DNA of 62,137 bases from Mycoemilia scoparia (GCA_027575805.1 JANBPU010000097.1:1-62137); one strand, 5' to 3'. Counted from the stretch's first letter, positions 21,781 through 33,670 are shown. Notes: generated by a model not told the origin, from the letters alone. A program made the numbers and translations.

Positions 21781-22658
21781 ACAACAGCAACAGCATCAAC
21801 CACAATAATCAGAGTAGAAGAAGTGGTGTATTTATTGTTGCTGCAAATGATATTTACGAAGATCTCGGCTACTACGATAAAGAAAACACCAACAAAAATT
21901 GGGGATCCAGATGTATCCAATTACTTCGCCAAGCTATAAAATCATCGGCTGCTGTACCTATAATTCTCTTATCATTCTTGGCCCCGCTTGCTTCATTCGG
22001 CCCAAACCTCTATCTCGGCACTTCAGCAACATCAATCGGCCTTTCAAACTCAACCGCATCCCTGCTAAACACACTCTATAACGTATGCGGCGTAGTCGGA
22101 AACATAGGATCCGGCTTCCTTTGTGACAAGATCGGTGCAGCCCCTGCCCTCTTTATATGTCTAGCCGTCTCCTGCATATCAACATTTACATTCTGGCTCC
22201 CAGCAAATTCCCTATCAGCACTGGTAATCTTTTCGGTGTTCCTTGGAATGTTTGGTGCCAACTACGATAATGCGATTCCACCCTTACTGGGATACATGTT
22301 TGGGGATGATGGGGTTGATATGCTGATGCCAGTGATTACGCTGATTTTTGGTATTTCTGGCCTTATCGGGACATATATCACTTCAGTTATTTATGACAGT
22401 TTGGACCATCAGGGCCGATTTTGGTATACGATTATTATTACCGGTTGCTTTTATTCACTCGCTTCGATGGTTTGTTTGCTTGTATGGGTTTTGATTAGGA
22501 GACAGGTTTCTAAAGAGTGCAGGATCGTTGATGACGATGACGATGGGAGTATTATTGGACGAGGCTGTGGAGATGATCGGACTCTGCAGTTTCCGCAAGA
22601 TCATTATTGTCAGCAGCCAGCTGTCCACTATGGCCATTATCCGTATTTAGTGCTCTAA
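20499..22658 (+). CDS. Major facilitator superfamily transporter (monocarboxylate-transporter/OFA-like)
   Basis: Intronless, 719 aa. About 200 disordered N-terminal residues (Asn run near 140) precede two six-helix halves. TM1 begins near 200 (WVILALSAILQMVYL). The first half ends with the PENM segment near 390, and the central loop holds a poly-Asn stretch. The second half starts near 490 (AAVPIILLSFLAPLASFGPNLYLG). The first half has SQGIAFGIALSANNIGG and a family-like GxxxG(A)SM segment. The layout suits fungal MCT/oxalate-formate-type carriers that move organic anions across a membrane; the substrate cannot be told. ATG at 20499 follows an A-rich context. The 3' flank carries two MITE pieces before the convergent PRP3. 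Confidence 0.85.
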
Positions 22659-22721
22659 ATAGAAAGTCCATATCAATTTCATAATCATTTATTAATGTAT
22701 TTTCATGTATAATCTGCATTT

Positions 22722-22745
22722 AGCCTTTCAAAAATAATGATCCAT
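22722..22745. mobile_element. Half MITE terminus (family 1)
   Basis: Only the CCTTTCAAAAATAATGATCC terminus is present, 65 bp after the MFS stop codon. No partner arm is seen nearby. It is a solo end or deletion remnant. Confidence 0.6.
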
Positions 22746-22950
22746 TTGTGTATCAAAGGAGCAAAGCGGTATGAATCATTGTACATGTTTGTATGTATGT
22801 CTGAAAAAAGGTAGGAGTTAAAGTACTGCATGAGTGCTGGGTGTGGATGTAAATTGAGGATGTAAATGTTCTGGTTGTTTTAGTGTCTTGTGGAAAAGCA
22901 CTACATCTTTCCTGGCTATTCTTTGTTGTCTAAACTGCTAATTCTCTTAT

Positions 22951-23062
22951 ATGGGTGACAATTTTTGAAGGGTATGACCTCCTTTTGGTGGCCGCCAATG
23001 ATTATAGGGGCAGCAATCACAGCCAAATGTGTGTGACTAACCCTTCAAAAATAACTACACAT
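22951..23062. mobile_element. MITE-like element, family 1
   Basis: ATGGGTGACAATTTTTGAAG at the left end, TTTTGGTGGCCGCCAATGAT left arm, core TATAGGGGCAGCAATCACAGCC, GTGTGTGACTAA right arm, and CCCTTCAAAAATAACTACAC at the right end. It lies in the 500-bp gap between two convergent genes. Confidence 0.82.
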
Positions 23063-23162
23063 GCTACCACTTCCCTTTGAAAAATAAATTGTTTCATAAA
23101 TGTCCTGCTTGTTTAAATATGACTAAATAAACGCACATTCAAAAAATCATCATGTCTATAAT

Positions 23163-25293
23163 TTATAAAGCGTTGCCAAGATCGTGTTCCTCAGGATCAT
23201 ACTTCTTGGCAATATCCCAGTATGAATCAACTTGGGCTCTAGAAAGCCACATCCTAGCCATTTCCTCAGTTGGACAAATCCTGGTTCTGAACTCATTAAA
23301 GCTTCGCTCTGGGATCTCACCTTCCCACACCAAACTGCACTGGTTGTCTGACCGATCTTCTGGGATAACAACTATTTCTGGCTCCTTTGCCTCAGCTTCC
23401 TCCTTATCGCCCTTTCCATCCTTGGCAGATTTGTTAATGTGTTGTGGAAGCTTGTCTGGCTGAATAGCCGGATTTCTTTCATTGCTATCTGTCCAATTTA
23501 TTCTCCTAAGCATCAGTTTTTTATACGCCTTAAGGCTCTTTGCTCCACCCTCAACAACAACCAAAGAGAATGTCGGATTAATTATCGTGACACCAGTCAG
23601 ACCAAGCTGATTGGCATTAGCAGTAACTTTGAATTTGTGTTGCGGATGGGTCAGGATTTTGACCTTATACACTGCTGCCCAAAGAGAATTAGTTGCATCA
23701 GATTCAATCTTTTGCTTGATCTTTTCTTTACGCTGCTCATCAGTCAGTTTTCTCGATGCATTTGTTTCGTCATGGACACGTCGTCGTTCAGCCACCTGCT
23801 TTCTGACCTCGGCTTCAACCTTAGTGGGGTCCTGGACAGCCTGTTGCCCAAGCACTCTCATCAGGTTGGCTAGTCTGACCTTTGGTGGATCGGGTGGAAG
23901 TAGACCAAGTCTGATCTTTTCTTGCTTTTCTTTATGCTCCTCCATTCTTCGTTGTCTCCTCAGCTTTTTGCGTTCCTTTTTGGTCAACATCGAAGACAAA
24001 GTCAATGGTTCTAACGACTTTTTAACATATGCTGTGATAATTCTGATAGGGTGTTGTATAAGATGTGATAATATGGTACTTTCGCCTTCAAGTACCATAC
24101 CACTGTCACCAGCCTCATCAAGCACAGAATACCTCTTTTCAGACAACAATGGTTCGTCCCACCACTCGACTTCAGGAACTGAATTAGGAACCAGCAAAGA
24201 TTCATCAATCAAATCTGCATCAGGATCCCTCTTCTTTTCTTCCTCAATTTTTTCAGCAATATTGGTTTTTACTTCTTCCAACTTAGCCTTCTCGCGTTCC
24301 TTTTCCGCAATATGAACATACTTCCCCTGCTGAACAAAATTGAACTGCCGTTTCTTTCGTTGTCCAGGAGCCAAGATTTTGGATGTGTCCCTGGTCATCA
24401 GTCTTGAATCAAAGTATGGATTTTTAGTTGGGTCCTTTTCATACTTTTGCAATTGTGACTGGGCATCGAGTTTCTGCTTCTTGTTTGGCGATGATACAGA
24501 TTGGTTGGCCTTTATTGTTGAAAATTTTGGTAGTGGTGCTAATCCAGCCGCTCCAGCGTTGCGCGATCTCTTTTTGTGCCCACCACCAGATTTGTTGTCT
24601 TTTGATGCTGATCCTCCTCCACTATCTTTTCTCAAAAGTGGATGGATTTCGGCTTTTAATCCGCCTCGAGCTGCAGCATCAATATTTACCGTAGGCGCAG
24701 CACTTAATGCCGCTGTGGTCTACATAAATAAAATACATTGAAGTATACGTTTGGTTTTTTTACATTAAGGATACAAAGGTTTTGGTATTACACAATCAAA
24801 GCCGTAATGGCTTTTAAAGCTTGATGAGTAGTTGAACTTACAGTTGGCGTTTTTCCAAGATTTCTTTGTATCCTTGCCTTTGCTGCTTCGACTTGTGCCT
24901 GAATATCGGCGGCATTAAAAGTTTGTGGTGGTTTCGTTTGTGCAAATCTTGATGTTGGTGCTGCTGCTGCTGCTGCTGAGGTTGTGGTAGATACAGCCCC
25001 AGGTCGTGGGACATTTGGTCTGGCCATTGGAACTACTGGTGGTCGAGTTTGTTGAGTTCTAAGCCCTATAGCTGCTGGTCCAAAACCCCCCATGTTAGGT
25101 ACGTTTCTGGCACTGCTGTTTTGTTGCATTGCTTGGAGCTTTCGCTGAATTTCGGCCTGCTTGGCCTTCAGCATGGCTTGGATCTATGTATGCAAATTCA
25201 AATTAATCTACTGTTGGTAAGAATGTTTCCCTTTTATTAGTTGAAAGGAGTAAATGCACATAAATGCAGCTTGCTTGCCTGTTGCTGATCCAT
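23163..25293 (-). CDS. PRP3: U4/U6 small nuclear ribonucleoprotein Prp3
   Basis: Spliceosomal protein that binds U4/U6 snRNA in the tri-snRNP. Three coding exons: 25293-25279 (MDQQQ), 25183-24842 and 24719-23163, all phase 0, total 637 aa (human 683, yeast 469). Recognisable parts are the N-terminal QAMLKAKQAEIQRKLQ helix, the NPYFDSRL and LAPGQRKKRQFNFVQQGKY segments, and the EVEWWDEPLL and LIQHPIRI blocks. The middle KKERKKLRRQRRMEEHKEKQEKIRLGLLPPDPPKVRLANLM-type region is also present, along with the C-terminal ferredoxin-like DUF1115 domain (INWTDSN...LVWEGEIPERSFNEF...MARMWL). The first intron appears to use a GC donor (CAG|GCAAGC...TAG|ATC). No GT alternative keeps frame. Confidence 0.93.
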
Positions 25294-26277
25294 CTTCTTG
25301 CAAATTTATACAGTGCAGATGAATATTATAAATAACGATGACCCTCTGTTTATATAAAGCAAAGTAGGATATAAAATCAAGCAGTTTTCAAATTCACACG
25401 CTCATCAATTTTGACCCTTATGTTGTTTTTTCAAGTTTTTAAATTATGGGTTTACTATTGACTAATCAACGAATTAAATAAAGGTCACCAAAATGTCGCG
25501 TGGCATGAAATCGCCACGCATATAAAGTTTAGGCCTATTACTCTCACCCACTCATTCACACTCAGGAAAGATAAACACAAATTCTGACTGAATACCAGAA
25601 TATATTTTTATAGGCTAGCATAGATCCAACTTCAAGTGGTAAACAACATTACAATATTAACCGAGTGCTTTGAGGTTATACATAAAACCTTGGTTGCCTT
25701 AGTACTTGTCCACCACCACCACCGCCACTACTACAATTATAATTTTTAACAGGCCCTTTTTACAACCTTACAATTTCAACTACTCATACTATTCTGCACA
25801 TACATATATATACACCAAATTTCCAGCCTGTAAGTATCTGCTTTTTCCTCCTCCTTTTGGACATACTCCAAAGCTCATAGACCTCCTACCCTAATGCTCT
25901 ATCCCTGTGGAAATTAAGACCAGGACTGTTCAAAATATCTTGTATAAATTTCCTACTTTACGACTGTGGTTCAAGTCGAACTGTTTGTTTTCATTTTGGC
26001 TGTGTCTGACCAATACCATTCAACTAAGATAGACCTGGCCAACAACCCCATGCTTAAACAGTACATAGCCAGCTCCATAGGTTTTGATGCTTAATGTTTC
26101 CCCTGTATAAAATTCTGTTTTTATGCCTAACACACTACTCCATGCTCTTTGTTTTCTTTATTTTTCTCTCTCATTGTAGTATAGATATTGTCTAATTAAA
26201 CTATATACCATACTACGAGGGCGTTCTACAACCTACTCATTTTTCATTGACCAAGTTCTATACTCTATCCTTATATA
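25294..26277. promoter_or_regulatory. Bidirectional promoter region between PRP3 and the WD40 gene
   Basis: 984 bp separates the divergent start codons. No ORF, tRNA or MITE was identified. A pyrimidine-rich stretch lies upstream of the ATG at 26278. Specific factor sites are not assigned. Confidence 0.4.
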
Positions 26278-28735
26278 ATGGTAAGCAGGACTTAAAATTT
26301 CAGCTTCTCTACGAACCCATGTACTCGTAATATTTTTATAATGAAGACTGGTTTTAAAAATAAATATTTACAATTTTTTACATTTTTCATTTTGAAAGGT
26401 TAACCCTGGAGACTACATAGCCGAAGACGAGCATATAGAGGTCGAGCTCTTGGACTCTGAACCTGAAAATGCCCGGATAAAAAACGGGGGTGATGATAGT
26501 GACTTTGAGCCAGCAAAAACTAGAGGAGGAGGGGGGTCTGCCGTTACTACCATTACTAAGAGAAGTATCAGAGGCCGCAAATCGGCAGTATCAAAAGCTT
26601 CTGACTCGGTAGATAAACCCCGTCGGCCGAGAGGAAGACCAAGAAAGAATCCTATCCCAGAACCTACCGACGAGACCAATCTAACTACAACAGCAACAAT
26701 AGCTCGCCGTGGAAGAAGAAAGAAAGTAGATATTGAAAGCGAAGAACCAACATTACCATCATCATCACCACCAGCAGCAGCAGCATCAACAACAATAATA
26801 ACAAAAGCAGCATCAGTGGTAACAACAGCGGAAACAGGCGATGATTCTTCACAAGAAACTCCGCGAGAAGATGCTTTTGACAGAACTGAGCCCATGGTGG
26901 TTGAGGATATAGAAATCGACGATGTTCCAGAAAAGCCAAAACCGCGAAGACGAGGTCCTGCCAAAAAGAAATCATCTAAGGCGGACAGCGATGAAGACTA
27001 TGGTGCAAAGCCCAAAAAAGGACGAGGAGCCAAGACAAAGCAAAAGACACTTGAACAATCTGTTGTAGTCACTGCATCAGACTTGCCCAAAATATTCGAC
27101 ATCGAAGCCATGAACAAAGCCTCTCGAGAATACCCAGACAACTACTGGATTAAATACTCTGAATTCCCTGACGAGTTGAAAGAGATAAATAAGGCAGCCC
27201 AAGAAAATATTAATGGCAGTAAAGAAGCGCCCGAAAAAATGACAGCAGCACCCCCACAGCAACCACCAGTTGAAGGGCCGATCGAGTACATCGATTCTGA
27301 ACATCCCTTGAAGCTTTTACCATACACCATTTCAGACCAGTCCAACATCACCGGCATATCACTTTCACCTGATGGACTTTTGTTGGCAACATTTAGCAGT
27401 ACTGGCACTATAAAATTGTGGGAGATGCGCACATTCAAGTGTATCAAAAAGCTCCGAGACGCAGATGAGCCCAACATTGATGAGTATTTTGTTGGCCAGT
27501 TCCTTCCTGATGGAAGACATTTGATTGCTGGTGGTAAGCTTAAGGATCGAAAAAGGTGGTCTGAGGCCGATGAAGACAACCATATTCTCCCCTGTCCTCT
27601 AAAAATATTCGACATAATTACCGGAAAGGTCGTTTCTCGGCTAGAAGGACACGCAGAAGAAATTCTCTGTATAAAGTATGCGCTGTATCAAGGCGAAAAC
27701 TATTTGTTGACCACAAGTCAGGATGGCTACATAAATCGTTGGCACATGGGGCCCGACTGGATCACGCTTAAACAGAGAAGAACCATTGACGATGGCGTCA
27801 CTTGCATGGCCTTTGGTGTATCATTTGTACCCAACACTGGCAACCGCTACTTTATGGCAGCAACTGACGATCACATCAAGCTTATGGATCTGGACAAGTG
27901 CAAAATCGTCCAAAGCTTTAGCCCAGTCTATTCGTCATACTGTGATTGTGGCAAATTTGTCAACATCACAGATGATGTCGAGCCAGCATTACTAACTCTT
28001 ATCAATGGTGGGGAAGGAAGCAGCGACATAAATAGTCAAATCCAAAAGGATGACGCAACAAGAAAATATGCCTACTTTATAACACGTGGTGTGGAGCTCT
28101 TGGATGCTGAAAACAACACAGTTTCATCTAGACCAAACACATGCACTCTTCACAAACTTCTGTACCCTACAGAGTCTGATGACAGTTTTGAGTTGGAAGA
28201 AATCAAACGCTTCCACCATGAAGATTACCTATCAAACTCTTGGCTTATCCGTATCACTTCGAATGGTCGTTACCTTCTTGCACCCACACTTAACGGCCAA
28301 GTATTTGTATACCACATGGGAACCGGTCAAGTCACCGCCATTCTTCGCGACCATGAGTGTCTTGAAGTCAGAGATCTCAAATTCCATCCATTCCGGAAAC
28401 TACTGTTTACTAGTGCTGACGACGGGACGGTGAAGATTTATTCCCAGGAGGTTCAGGATGACGAGACCAAAACTGATGAATTTATGATGGCTGAGTCAGC
28501 ATCTACTGCAGAGCAGCAACAAGTGGACGTTAAGCCCAACATAACAGCTGACACTGAGGATCTGCAAAATGGGGAGATTGATGTAGCATCTCTAAACACT
28601 AAAGGAGAGACTGTCCAGCCAACACCTACAGACACAAAAAGCCAGTTAGATGCTGTAAATTCAATTGCTCTATCCAAGATACCACCATCGCCAAATACAC
28701 AACAACAACCAAGTCAGCAGCAAGCATCGTCATAG
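26278..28735 (+). CDS. Nuclear AT-hook / WD40-repeat protein
   Basis: Probable chromatin-associated scaffold; exact orthology is not recognised. Exon 1 appears to contain only the ATG (26278-26280), followed by GTAAGC. The intron ends at AAAG (26398), and exon 2 (26399-28735) continues VNPGDYIAEDEHIEVEL, giving 779 aa. The first 250 residues are basic and disordered with an AT-hook (RPRGRPRKN near 80) and several Lys/Arg clusters. From about 310 there are WD40-like blades: SPDGLLLATFSSTGTIKLW, then LEGHAEEILCIKYALYQGE followed by LLTTSQDGYINRW, and later ILRDHECLEVRDLKFHP with SADDGTVKIY. The C-terminal tail is Gln-rich. The unspliced alternative has no ATG in this frame before the repeats. 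Confidence 0.8.
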
Positions 28736-29973
28736 CTGAATTTTTCTCTAGGTAGCTGTAATCATGCATTTGAATTTGATAGGCATATATTCCATATAAC
28801 AACAACGCAATGTAATAAATTTTGACATTAAGGGCATTTTTGTCTAATCAACCAGCGCGGTATGTTTAAGTGTGGCTGTTTGATCAACCGTGACACAAGT
28901 AATTTATTTTTACGCCCTATACAATTTAATATCGTAAAAATGTGTATAGTATAAGCAAAATTCTATATTTTGAATGATTCGCGGTTGTATTTAGCGAAAT
29001 CCATTTTTGTATTCAATATTGAAAGTGGCCCATTTGAGTTGTGCTGAATATCGATGATAATCTTTGAAGGGTGCATGTTGATAGGGGCAGTCACATCCAA
29101 ACGGGTGACTCTAATAGCCCTTCAAAAATAGCCACCCATATATATTATAGATGTTGAGTCATCCCAATTTCAATCAAAGTCAAGATGGGCCCCAAAAAGG
29201 AATGTGTATGTGTTTGTGCTGCTGATTAGATGTTCATCCCTTTTAGTAGAATTCTTTTGTAACAAAGAACTGGATGGAATTCATCAAACCCCATATCATC
29301 CAGAAACCGAAACTTCAAACTACAAGAAAAATCAAGAAACACACACATACAAAAAATGTATGCTAACTACAAATGATATACAATTATATGTGTAGAAATC
29401 AAATAAGTGGTAGATCGAAAGATTTTTAAAAACCTATTCTTTATTAACAAAGATCTTGAACAATTTATTCATCATCCATTATCACAAAATATACGTGTTT
29501 CCATCATTTCCATTCAATTCCCTTTATATTTTCTGTAGTGGAAAAATGTTTTTGATTGATTTTTAAAAGACTCCCGTATCTAAAATCCTTTATACACATG
29601 CACATGCACATGCACAAAGTAATGTTATAGCCCTTTTGGGCTCTTGGCTGTATATAAACATTTTAGGGCGGCTTTAGTAGTTGAGGGTGTTTGTGATAAT
29701 TCCAACTTTCCTTCATTTTTTCTCCATTTTCCGACACTTCCATCCCAGATATATATTGGATATTATACTTTTACCATCAATACCACTTCGACTATCTCGG
29801 AGCATTTGTTACACTTATTTTGCAAAACGAGAGAGTAGGGCAACAGTGTAGCTAATATAATACAAGCACCTTATTCCACACCTACAACAGCAGGCACTTA
29901 ACCCCGCCCTAAAAAACACCGAAAGAAAGAAAAAGTGCGTGGGCGTATTTGTGCCCCCAATATAATAGTAACT
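28736..29973. other. Intergenic region with one MITE
   Basis: Holds the WD40 gene 3' flank, the MITE at 29050-29139, a (CACATG)n patch near 29598-29615 and the promoter/5' UTR of the S9-like gene. The 63-codon frame at 29204-29395 shows no domain. Confidence 0.45.
29050..29139. mobile_element. MITE-like element, family 1 (short form)
   Basis: GATAATCTTTGAAGGGTGCA at the left, short arm TGTTGATA, core GGGGCAGTCACATCCAAAC, right arm GGGTGACTCTAATAG, and CCCTTCAAAAATAGCCACCCA at the right followed by TA. Confidence 0.8.
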
Positions 29974-32136
29974 ATGGCTAGATTATCCACACAATCTTCT
30001 AGCTCTCTATCACTAAGAGGGCTAGCCATGCTAATAAGCATGGCGCTCTTCTGCCTAGTCCACATCCCACCAACCGTAAAAGCCCAAGACACGCCAATAA
30101 AAGAACCATTCCGCCATCTCGACCTACTCGAAATGGAACAACCCCAATGGATGACAGTCTCACCAAACGGCGAATACACCCTTGTCTCAACCGTCAAATC
30201 TCTGGTCAACAACCAGCAGATCGGTACTTACTATGTCATCAAGACAGATACCAACGAGATCACCCAGATCCAAAATGCCGACTTCTATCCCACCGAACCT
30301 CCAGTCTGGCTAGACCACCAAACCGTTGCCTACAGCAATGGTACCGACCTGGTTTTTTTCCAGGCTCCATTTATCTGGCCTATTAGATCGCTTTGGAAGC
30401 ATGGTACTCAGATAATCCCATTCCGCTATGTACCTGAGCGGAGCAGGCTTTACTACTACGCCAACCTTAGTGTCAAGTCCATCCCTAATGATCCCAACAG
30501 TCAGAACCAGTACTTTACCAACATCAATTCGATTCAAGTTTTCCTTCCTGGCCAAGGCACCATTACTCAGACATCTGGTCAAGAGACTTGGACTATGGGC
30601 GATCGTGTTACTCAGGAATATATCCAAGCTATGCCCCCCTTCCCTAGAGACCAAGGCCAATGGAGCATTGGCGGAGGCGATGTATCTCGCGATGGTGACT
30701 ACATGGTTCAGGTTGCCAATGCTTACAATCGTCCTGGTGTTGTTCTTACTGACGGTGCTATCTACTTGTCTAGTACTTCGTTTGTTGAAGGCAGGGGTGG
30801 ATCACCTCAGGAAGCCAAAAGAATTAACCCCAAGACCGATTCTCCGGTCGAAGGTGTTGGCTTCTCACCTGACCGTAAATATGTATGCTGGACTCAACGT
30901 CCCAGGGCGAACGCCTTATACGACAACCCCATTCTCTATGTCTATGATGTCGATACTGGCAAAACCATCAAGCTGGGCGAGAAGCTGGACAGACCTATTT
31001 CTAAACCAAAGTTCTCGAGGGACAGTAAGACCATCTACGCTCTAGTTGAAGACAAGGGCGACATCGTCATGTACTCATTCACGCTTGATCCAAAGGACAC
31101 CCCCAAGCCACTAACACCCAAGAACGCCGTAGTTGCTGGAATGTACCCAGTCGCTAACGATGCCGTAATGTTCATGATGTCAACCGGTACGAATCCCGGC
31201 GAAATGTTCAAGCTGGATACCAACACTCAAACCACTACTCGTACCACAAACTTTGGCCAATCGTACTATAACAACAAGTTTGTGTGCCCTGTCGAGAAAC
31301 TTGCTGTCAAGAACACAAACATTACTGTCGGTGCGCTTTTGACTTTCCCCTACGGATATAATCCAAAAGATACCACCAATGCCGCTTCTTCCAAGAGATA
31401 CCCATTGCTTGTTATTGTCCACGACAGTCCCAATAATGCCGGTCGTCACGAATGGGTGTACGATGGTATCTCGCCCCAAGTCTACGCCGGTGCCGGGTTT
31501 GCGGTTGTATCAATCAATGTCCGCGGCTCATCAGGCTATGGTAAAAAATACGGTGAAGCCAACTACGCTAACTGGGGCAAAGGACCTGCCCAAGACGTCA
31601 CTGCTGTAGTCAACAACATTGCCAACAAGTACCAATTCATCGACTGCGAAAACCTCCACTACATGGGGTACCGCTACGGTGCATATCTCGGAATGTACAT
31701 GTCTGGCTATACCAAAAACTTCAAGGGCATGATCTTGGATTCAGGATTCTTTGATCTGCGTACCACATACATGCTATCGTCCATTGACGCGCCAATCATG
31801 CACTCATACTTTGGCGGTGATCCTGATGAAGAAAAGTTCAGACAAAAGTATATCGACAACAATCCTGCCAACCCAAAGGTTATAAACAAGTTGGATACCA
31901 ACTCACTGGTATTTTCTCGTGGATTGGATCCTGTTGAGGGTATTGTTAACCAAGTCAATATGTTTGGCTATCATCAAACTGTCCTTGGAAATAATGGCAC
32001 ATCCGAGTACTACGCTATTAATAATAGCGGTCTTTCTTATCTTCGCACTTTTGACTTGAAGACTTTTATGACAAAGTCGTTGCTTGCTCTTTCAAGTTGG
32101 GCTGATGTTGATCTTCCCTACACGGTTTCTGAGTAA
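29974..32136 (+). CDS. Secreted S9 (prolyl-oligopeptidase/DPP5-like) protein lacking the catalytic serine
   Basis: 720 aa from the first ATG; upstream in-frame codons to 29935 lack an ATG. The N-terminus is a signal peptide (RGLAMLISMALFCLVHIPP...VKA|Q, cleavage about residue 36). A beta-propeller-like region follows with WMTVSPNGEYTLVST, FSPDRKYVCW and FSRDSKTIYAL repeats. The C-terminal alpha/beta-hydrolase part begins near 460 (LLVIVHDSPNN, NVRGSSGYGKKYGEANYANWG). In active relatives the nucleophile elbow is GGSYGG. Here it is GYRYGA, with Arg at residue 567 in place of Ser. The usual active-site His region near 686 reads NNSGLS without His. An Asp remains in RGLDPVEG. By family knowledge this is predicted to be catalytically inactive as a serine peptidase. 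It might bind peptides. The frame is intact over its whole length. Confidence 0.85.
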   Translation: MARLSTQSSSSLSLRGLAMLISMALFCLVHIPPTVKAQDTPIKEPFRHLDLLEMEQPQWMTVSPNGEYTLVSTVKSLVNNQQIGTYYVIKTDTNEITQIQNADFYPTEPPVWLDHQTVAYSNGTDLVFFQAPFIWPIRSLWKHGTQIIPFRYVPERSRLYYYANLSVKSIPNDPNSQNQYFTNINSIQVFLPGQGTITQTSGQETWTMGDRVTQEYIQAMPPFPRDQGQWSIGGGDVSRDGDYMVQVANAYNRPGVVLTDGAIYLSSTSFVEGRGGSPQEAKRINPKTDSPVEGVGFSPDRKYVCWTQRPRANALYDNPILYVYDVDTGKTIKLGEKLDRPISKPKFSRDSKTIYALVEDKGDIVMYSFTLDPKDTPKPLTPKNAVVAGMYPVANDAVMFMMSTGTNPGEMFKLDTNTQTTTRTTNFGQSYYNNKFVCPVEKLAVKNTNITVGALLTFPYGYNPKDTTNAASSKRYPLLVIVHDSPNNAGRHEWVYDGISPQVYAGAGFAVVSINVRGSSGYGKKYGEANYANWGKGPAQDVTAVVNNIANKYQFIDCENLHYMGYRYGAYLGMYMSGYTKNFKGMILDSGFFDLRTTYMLSSIDAPIMHSYFGGDPDEEKFRQKYIDNNPANPKVINKLDTNSLVFSRGLDPVEGIVNQVNMFGYHQTVLGNNGTSEYYAINNSGLSYLRTFDLKTFMTKSLLALSSWADVDLPYTVSE

Positions 32137-33535
32137 ACCTACTATAATTCCACTTAATCATTTTTCTTATATTTATACCTATTATTATTATTATTATTAT
32201 TATTATTGTCACTGTTATCATTTATAGGTGTTGTTATTATAGTAATGCAAGAACAGAATTATTTTAATATCTGTCAAATCACTTGCCTATACCTAAATAC
32301 ATGTATATATATACTCTTGTATATGTGTGTATAGTTGGTTTTATTTTTTTACTCACTCATACACACTCGTTTTTTACAACCTACTGGTCATCATCATCAT
32401 CATCACTATCATCAGTATACCCACCGAGAATTAGCGGATTTATAATTCTATTTTATTTTTTAACATATCTGTGATACATTTTTTGCATTAATATATTATT
32501 TATTTAAAACCCGCTGGTAATAAATATTGATAGCTATTATGATTGAAATTTAAAGAAACATGACAGCTCCCATTTTATGGAGAATTTGCCTAATTGAAGC
32601 TTTTTCTGAACCATTAAAACTCCACTACCTCATTTTTTTGGTTGCTAATTTCTTCTCCATATATAATATATGAAAAGTTTCGTAATAATAGAAAGCAAAA
32701 TTTGCAATAATATCCACTTTGTAGGCAGGGCGTATGTCATTAGCTGCATATATATATATATATATATATAAGACTTCATAAAGAGCACCAAAATATAATC
32801 ACCAAATTCAGGCTCCTGGGTTTTTAAAAGTGTCAAATTCAAGCGATTACATTAACTGACTTCACTTTTGTTGTATATTGGAATTAGTTACTCTGGTACT
32901 ATTGATTCTATTCTTTAATGCAGCTCTCAAGCTATAACTGTGGATAAAGTTAGGGAAGACATATCTGCATGTATAGAACTATTCACTGCTGTTAAATTCA
33001 ACAAATAAATAAGTGATAACAGACCTAATAACATTATATTCAATAGAAAAATTGTGATGGGTTCACAACACATACACGACATGTTCTCTCGCTTAAATAA
33101 AGATAATAGTTTCAGATATTATCTAATATTCTAAGCATTACAGATACACTTTTACAAAGCATTTGGTTATATAGAACATGGTCACTAGCCCCCCTCTCTG
33201 ACCACTCAAATTAGCAAATAAGGCAATGATGCTACTGCCACTGTTGTATCTTTCATATATGCAAAGAATTGGGATGTACCGATTTCTATGCACTCAGTGA
33301 GTTTCAATATTCAAGCAAGTTGACATTTCTCATGTTTTAAACCAAGATGTTTATGCCAAGTCATTATTCCATCATTAATCCAAAGATCTTATATAAATAC
33401 GGTTGACCCTTTTATGCATTTTTACATTTCTTTACCTTACTCTTTATATACTATACACTCCCCCCCCCCTTCTCGATATTATACCAATGATACAGACCTG
33501 ATCATTTAATAATAATAAATACATAATAACTATGT
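32137..33535. other. Intergenic region, simple repeats only
   Basis: Contains TTA/ATT triplets at about 32183-32209, an ATC run near 32390, an (AT)n tract near 32748-32770 and a C10 run at about 33461. No MITE, RNA gene or supported ORF. Confidence 0.5.
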
Positions 33536-33670
33536 TTAACGATTCTCGCGCCTATCCCCCCCCCAACCATAAAAAGCAAGCATCCCTAGAACAACAATCA
33601 TTATTGAAAAAATGATTGATGGGGCGAAAAGGGCGGGGACAGTCAGCATTGAACTAGCGAAGAGTCTCAT
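33536..33670 (-). CDS. Possible 44-aa single-pass membrane protein
   Basis: ATG at 33670 opens a 44-codon frame: short N-terminus MRLFASSMLTVPALFAPS, hydrophobic helix IIFSIMIVVLGMLAFYGW, and charged tail GGDRRENR. An acceptor-like CTCTAG sits just before the ATG, so the start may lie in a second exon with a 5' UTR or coding exon upstream. The reading frame crosses a G9 run. The organisation looks like a tiny organelle or ER membrane subunit, but I recognise no family. Confidence 0.4.
   Translation of the reverse strand: MRLFASSMLTVPALFAPSIIFSIMIVVLGMLAFYGWGGDRRENR

Noticed and set aside
21713..21808. Asn codon run within the MFS gene as a possible inserted repeat element
   Set aside because: An in-frame AAT/AAC microsatellite in the central cytoplasmic loop, common in AT-rich fungal genomes.
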